29,599 nucleotides of DNA from JAEXNA01 sp050486105 (lineage in GTDB: Bacteria; Vulcanimicrobiota; Xenobia; Xenobiales; JADMJV01): contig JBJHCR010000041.1 in assembly GCA_050486105.1 (NCBI GenBank), positions 1 to 29,599 of the forward strand, in the 5' to 3' direction. Of the stretch, positions 26,084 through 29,599 are shown piece after piece; positions within the stretch are counted from its first letter, which is position 1; each line of letters begins with the position of its first letter. Both the position numbers and the translations under genes were made by a program. The notes beneath the pieces are model-generated. The model was not told the DNA's origin and did not search any database. It saw nothing but the letters and a program-made list of their open reading frames with translations.

Positions 26084-26856
26084 ACTCTATTCGAGGATAT
26101 TCTCTCATCGAGGCGATCTTGGCCAGCTTTCTCCTGATTGGGGCCTTCTTCATCGTGAATCGGCTCTTTCATACCGGGCTTCAGTATTCGAGCAAGGTTG
26201 AAGGGCGAATTGTGGCGGTTCAAGTCGCCGAGCGACAGATGGCCCTAGTCCGACGATGGGCCAGGTTCCAAGACGATTGGGACAACTTTCCGTCAGACTC
26301 CCAGGTTGAAGTCCCCGGTTATGAAATCTCGGTATCTATAGAGGATCAGGTCCTGTTCTCACCCAGTAGCCAACTTGAAAGCGTCTATCAGGGTGACCCT
26401 AGAGGGCGGCGCGCCATCCGAGAGAGCGTCAGGCTGGCAGTGGTCGAGGTGCTGTGGGGTACAGATAACACTTACCGATTGGTGAGCCTGGTATCCCGGG
26501 ATTGCAAACGTTGGCGTCCCCCGCCAACCGTGGATATTAGCGGCGTGGTCCCTACGGTGGTGGTAGGGACGGACCCGGTGAACTTCTCAGCCCAGGGATT
26601 CGACGAAGACGGGGATCCCATTCCAGATCTCTTCTTTCATTGGACTGTGGAACCGGTGTACTTCAACTCGTCTCCGGTGACCGGCCGCATACTCTACGAC
26701 CGCAGAGACGGACGAACCGTATCCTACGTCAATCAAGTGCAACGACGAGATGGTGAGTGGGTGACTCAAAACGGCGAGTGTCGGGTTCGAGCCTATGCTC
26801 GCTACAATGGCATCCTAGGTGGGGGGAATTCCGAGCCATTCAGGGTGTCAGAATGA
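26080..26856 (+). CDS. GspI-like minor pseudopilin with Ig-like extension
   Basis: GTG 26080 overlaps the upstream TGA. The protein begins NSIRG|YSLIEAILASFLL, with cleavage after Gly6 and Glu at mature position 5. The N-terminal helix and the following 140 residues are GspI/PilV-like (QVAERQMALVRRWAR). From about residue 147 an Ig/PKD-like region follows (PTVDISGVVPTVVVGTDPV, DEDGDPIPDLFFHW), making the protein, at 258 residues, twice the usual GspI size. It overlaps the next gene by four bases. Confidence 0.88.
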   Translation: MNSIRGYSLIEAILASFLLIGAFFIVNRLFHTGLQYSSKVEGRIVAVQVAERQMALVRRWARFQDDWDNFPSDSQVEVPGYEISVSIEDQVLFSPSSQLESVYQGDPRGRRAIRESVRLAVVEVLWGTDNTYRLVSLVSRDCKRWRPPPTVDISGVVPTVVVGTDPVNFSAQGFDEDGDPIPDLFFHWTVEPVYFNSSPVTGRILYDRRDGRTVSYVNQVQRRDGEWVTQNGECRVRAYARYNGILGGGNSEPFRVSE

Positions 26857-27491
26857 AGGCACCTCTTCGGCGAAAGCCCCTTGCAGAACGCAATTCGTCC
26901 GGTTTCAGCCTGCTTGAAGCGATGCTGGCAATGTTCTTAGTTTTTCTGGTACTCGGTTTGACGGCATATTTGATCCGTGAGTACAGCAGAGTATCGAAAC
27001 ACGCTGCGGCCCGGGACAACACCTTTGACGGAGTTCAGTTCGCCCTCACCGAGTTGGTCAAGGAGATCGGCTCCGCCAACAGCATACTGCAACCTGCCTC
27101 TGTCGGAGCTTCGAGCACCACCCTGACTCTGCGTCGACTCGACCCCACGGCCGTGCGACTTCCTGATCCAGTCCTAGACGACTACGACCTGTGGAAGTAT
27201 GAGCACCTCGATGTCAGCACCGACGGCACGGGTACCGAAGTCTTCATTTGGAACCCCAAGCATCCGGATCATCAATTCCAGGTAACTTATAGTCGAGACG
27301 CGATCACCGATCAGCTCATCAGAGAGACCCAGAGGGCTTCGGGGGTCGAGCGACACATCGTGGCCGACATGGTGTCGGGCTTTGTCGTCCATCGACTCTC
27401 AGAGGACTACTACGAAGTGTCTCTCTCATTTCAAGAGAAACAGCGGTTACGAACGATCGTCATGGAGGCCCGAGCGTGGATAAGTCAGTAA
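26853..27491 (+). CDS. GspJ-like minor pseudopilin
   Basis: ATG 26853 overlaps the upstream TGA. The motif SSG|FSLLEAMLAMFLVFLVLGL gives cleavage after Gly17 and Glu at mature position 5. The protein of 212 residues fits GspJ/PulJ size, and the conserved central pattern of a long N-terminal helix followed by FALTELVKEIGSANSI is typical. GspJ proteins sit near the pseudopilus tip with GspI and GspK. Confidence 0.87.
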   Translation: MKAPLRRKPLAERNSSGFSLLEAMLAMFLVFLVLGLTAYLIREYSRVSKHAAARDNTFDGVQFALTELVKEIGSANSILQPASVGASSTTLTLRRLDPTAVRLPDPVLDDYDLWKYEHLDVSTDGTGTEVFIWNPKHPDHQFQVTYSRDAITDQLIRETQRASGVERHIVADMVSGFVVHRLSEDYYEVSLSFQEKQRLRTIVMEARAWISQ

Positions 27492-27973
27492 AGGAACACG
27501 GCTTCCTGCTGGTCTCTGTTCTCCTGATCACTATCATACTTTTCACCGTGGGTTTGGCCTTTCTCGGAAAGAGAGCGATCCAGTACCGACGCGCCGCCAC
27601 CAGAGAGCGTTCGGCCCAGGCTAAAGCCCTGGCCGAATCCGGCTTAGAGGATGCTCTGGCAAAACTTAGGCGGGACCTAGAGTTCCCACCCCTATCGGCC
27701 GACCAAAGGACGTTCAGCTACTCAGAGGTGGTTCGACGTGGCGGTGTTACCGTGGGAAGCTACAGTGTCACCGTTGATGGAACCTACCGCTTTCCTCCGT
27801 TCTTAATATGGGTCATCACCACCGAAGGCATCATAGGGGAGTCGACAAGCCCTCAAGCTCGACGCACTTTGCGGGCCGAGTTCGACATCTCGACTCATCT
27901 GCGCAACAACCCATCAACGCACAACCCCCACTACTACAAGGTCATTGAATTCCAAGACCTTGGGGGTCTCTAG
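27476..27973 (+). CDS. GspK/PilX-like minor pseudopilin without Glu5
   Basis: GTG 27476 has GGAGG 8-12 bases upstream and overlaps the GspJ-like gene by 16 bp. The start reads KEHG|FLLVSVLLITIILFTVG, and mature position 5 is Ser rather than Glu, a known property of GspK tip pseudopilins. The AKALAESGLEDALAKL segment matches the PilX/GspK N-terminal pattern. At 165 residues it is shorter than classical GspK (about 300), lacking most of the second domain. Confidence 0.85.
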   Translation: MDKSVKEHGFLLVSVLLITIILFTVGLAFLGKRAIQYRRAATRERSAQAKALAESGLEDALAKLRRDLEFPPLSADQRTFSYSEVVRRGGVTVGSYSVTVDGTYRFPPFLIWVITTEGIIGESTSPQARRTLRAEFDISTHLRNNPSTHNPHYYKVIEFQDLGGL

Positions 27974-28014
27974 TGCAACGTCCGTGAAGTTCGTCCCTAC
28001 CAATTGTGGTCAGG

Positions 28015-28024
28015 NNNNNNNNNN
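28015..28024. other. Assembly gap (10 N)
   Basis: Ten N bases join two scaffolds of unknown true spacing. The gap lies between the convergent GspK-like and 28114-28353 genes. The short flanks (27974-28014 and 28025-28113) show no supported gene. Confidence 0.99.
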
Positions 28025-28113
28025 GTATTTGAGTGAGATTCGACGCCGCGAAAGAGGATGCATGGCCGCCAAGACTAGGGATGAACTTTGCGGACGTTGT
28101 ACTAGTGAGGAGC

Positions 28114-28353
28114 TCAATTCGCTACAGCGATCTCTTGGGACACCAGGCGCCAGGCTAATAGAGCCGGTGGGCCCGGCAGTCGATTGACCGGTGAAGCTGT
28201 CCCTGGAGTAGCGGCAAACTGCGAGGAGTTGCCGATCTGGCGGAAGCGATGAGCAGGCAAAAAAGCCAGATCGACATTGCGGTGTTGGCTGTTCACTTGT
28301 CTTTGACTCAGAACTAAGGTGGTCACACTTTCAAGTCCGCTGAGGATGTTCAT
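28114..28353 (-). CDS. Small protein of unknown function, divergent from the second Cys/His hydrolase gene
   Basis: ATG 28353 follows AAGGAG at ideal spacing and gives 79 residues. The sequence begins MNILSGLESVTTLVLSQ and has no signal peptide, membrane helix or recognised family. It occupies the same place relative to the gene at 28581 as the 21586-21981 gene does to the one at 22239. The two small proteins are not visibly alike beyond an MNI start and high Gln/Asn content. The good ribosome site is the main evidence that it is real. Confidence 0.6.
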   Translation of the reverse strand: MNILSGLESVTTLVLSQRQVNSQHRNVDLAFLPAHRFRQIGNSSQFAATPGTASPVNRLPGPPALLAWRLVSQEIAVAN

Positions 28354-28429
28354 CGTTTTCTCCTTGTTTCAACTTCCTCTTAAGACTATCTGCTTTCGAT
28401 AACCCATCGATGACCCTATCGCCGACTCA

Positions 28430-28446
28430 TGTTAACGAAATGTTAA
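28430..28446. promoter_or_regulatory. Perfect 11-bp-phased direct repeat TGTTAA
   Basis: TGTTAA occurs at 28430-28435 and again at 28441-28446, exactly 11 bp apart. Read on the minus strand this is TTAACA repeated, like PhoP/PhoB-type boxes. It lies 77-93 bp upstream of the small gene at 28353, matching the location of the 22055-22071 box relative to 21981. Confidence 0.45.
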
Positions 28447-28489
28447 GAGTCGGCTTTGTGATGCCGGGGAGGGGGCTTGATAGAACTTT

Positions 28490-28505
28490 AACATCCCGGA
28501 AACAT
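28490..28505 (+). promoter_or_regulatory. Second 11-bp-phased repeat (AACAT) upstream of the 28581 gene
   Basis: AACAT occurs at 28490-28494 and 28501-28505, again 11 bp apart, about 75-90 bp before the ATG at 28581. It parallels the pair at 22135-22151. Confidence 0.3.
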
Positions 28506-28580
28506 CTCGAAGTATCACACAAGCCCCAGGTCACTCCGCAGCTCGACAATCGGTTCATAAGCAAACGGAGGACTTAGCAA

Positions 28581-29599
28581 ATGATCAATCAGCTCTCATC
28601 GCCCCAAACTCTTCTTTGGCCAACCTCACCGAGCACTGGCCCGAGAGTCATCAATCCGTCACCACATCCCAAAGACCGGAATGGAGTTCTCACTCCCAAT
28701 CCCAATTCTCTCACTCCAGAGTATCAAGGTGGTGCCCTCACTCCTTTTGGTTTTCAACCAGGGTCCTTCGACCAATTTCATCCCTCAGGGGAACTCTCAG
28801 ACAGTATCGGAGCCCCTAACAGTCCGGACTCTCAAGCCCTCCAGGAGCTTCAAGCTCAACTTGAAGCGGCCTCGGAAGCCGGCGACCTTTTCCAGGTGTT
28901 GGCTCTCACCGCCCAACTCAATGAACTCAGAGCAAGACAGCAGGCCCCTACGGGATCGGGAACCCCTTCATCGTCCTTGCCCTCATCTGCCGCTCCAAGT
29001 CCCTTTAGCAGTTCTCCCTCCAGTGGCAACTCGGCTATTGTCCCAAGCTCCTCAGAAGGCTCCTCCTCCGGCAGCGGTTCGAGTTCGAGCCTCGGCTCAA
29101 AGGGAGGCTCGAGTTTTGGTCCGTCAGCCACAGCCGAAGGCCCGGCTCCCGTAGGTCAAATCACCCCCAATGGGTCTGGCGAAGACGCCGTGAAGCTGGC
29201 CAGAAAATATCTGGGCCACAACTCCATCGACATCAAAGGAAAAATGCCACACTTCACCGCTGCCGGAGGCCAGACCAACAACTGCGTGGACTTCGTCAGT
29301 TCGGCTTTGGAAGCCACAGGTCGGGTGAAGGGGCATCACATCAACGTTCAAGCCTTCGAAAAAGCCCTGAAGGAGCAGGGATATGTGGCCGTTCCTCAAT
29401 CGAAGTCCAAACCCGGCGACGTCTGGATCAACAACAGCCGCGGTCACACCGAGCTGATTTCCAAGAAGGGCGGCACTCACACCATCGGCTCGAACAACGA
29501 CCGACCTGGACACCAAGTGATCTCCGAACGTGCCAAGCCGGAAGGTCAGGGTGTCGTCTATCAGCTTAGAGAAAAGCCGTCCTCGTCAACGTCCTCTTC
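28581..29599 (+). CDS. NlpC/P60- or CHAP-like Cys/His hydrolase with Ser-rich N-terminus (3' end cut by window)
   Basis: ATG 28581 is preceded by GGAGGA. The frame stays open to the window end, giving at least 339 residues. Residues 1-85 are Pro/Ser/Asn-rich, residues 86-120 form a short helix (QALQELQAQLEAASEAG) and residues 122-185 are Ser/Gly/Pro low complexity. The C-terminal domain begins near 196 with EDAVKLARKYLG. It has nucleophile Cys235 (NNCVDFVSSALEATG), KPGDVWINNS and His289 (RGHTELISKKGG), the order expected of NlpC/P60 or CHAP cysteine peptidases. No signal peptide is present. It resembles the protein at 22239 in design (low-complexity leader, then Cys/His domain) and in its gene setting, but not closely in sequence. 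Confidence 0.88.
   Translation, partial: MINQLSSPQTLLWPTSPSTGPRVINPSPHPKDRNGVLTPNPNSLTPEYQGGALTPFGFQPGSFDQFHPSGELSDSIGAPNSPDSQALQELQAQLEAASEAGDLFQVLALTAQLNELRARQQAPTGSGTPSSSLPSSAAPSPFSSSPSSGNSAIVPSSSEGSSSGSGSSSSLGSKGGSSFGPSATAEGPAPVGQITPNGSGEDAVKLARKYLGHNSIDIKGKMPHFTAAGGQTNNCVDFVSSALEATGRVKGHHINVQAFEKALKEQGYVAVPQSKSKPGDVWINNSRGHTELISKKGGTHTIGSNNDRPGHQVISERAKPEGQGVVYQLREKPSSSTSS

Noticed and set aside
27945..28187. Plus-strand open frame crossing the N run
   Set aside because: It exists only by reading through ten Ns of arbitrary length and overlaps the better-supported small gene on the other strand.

Overview
This window looks like a piece of a metagenome-assembled chromosome from an uncultured, Gram-negative-type bacterium. 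The reasons are a lipoprotein with a lipobox, minor pseudopilins, moderately high GC, frequent GTG/TTG starts with good Shine-Dalgarno sites, and a run of ten Ns at 28015-28024. Housekeeping genes (hpt, ftsH, tilS, thrB, hemW) are ordinary, but the accessory proteins are not. A REC-SARP regulator, an unusually long patatin and pseudopilin fusions fit a deep-branching uncultured phylum. I cannot place it further; Eremiobacterota/Xenobia-like is a guess only. No rRNA, tRNA, CRISPR array or insertion sequence was seen.

Layout. Positions 1-3185 (minus strand) hold a PQQ-type beta-propeller lipoprotein cut by the window edge and broken by a frameshift in a collagen-like repeat, then a PIN/ribbon-helix-helix toxin-antitoxin pair, then a DUF983 zinc-ribbon membrane protein. 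Positions 1792-2062 show nothing I can call. Positions 3352-5496 (plus) hold an unrecognised 362-residue protein and a membrane-anchored PP2C phosphatase. Positions 5585-20326 are one long minus-strand block: hpt, a small membrane protein, a 1072-residue patatin-domain protein, hemW, ftsH, tilS, thrB, a sensor kinase and a REC-SARP response regulator. The last four are nearly contiguous, in transcription order regulator, kinase, thrB, tilS.

The most interesting part is 20435-29599. A GspF-type platform protein lacking the usual N-terminal module (20435-21514) is followed by a plus-strand operon, 22239-27973. That operon encodes a Cys/His (CHAP-like) hydrolase, a single-pass membrane protein whose N-terminus resembles the missing GspF module, and four overlapping pseudopilin-like genes of GspH, GspI, GspJ and GspK type. 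The GspH-like protein is 728 residues long because it is fused to an Ig-like domain and a TolB-like beta-propeller. Two similar divergent units flank the operon, each a small minus-strand gene opposite a plus-strand Ser/Gly-rich Cys/His hydrolase gene. Both intergenic regions carry 11-bp-phased direct repeats. I infer a specialised pseudopilus that displays or exports propeller and hydrolase proteins; GspE, GspD, GspG and prepilin peptidase genes are not in the window.

The two sequenced convergent gene junctions each hold a perfect palindrome (38 and 32 bp). They share a 22-bp core that differs only by paired, compensating changes. The third convergent junction is where the assembly gap lies.
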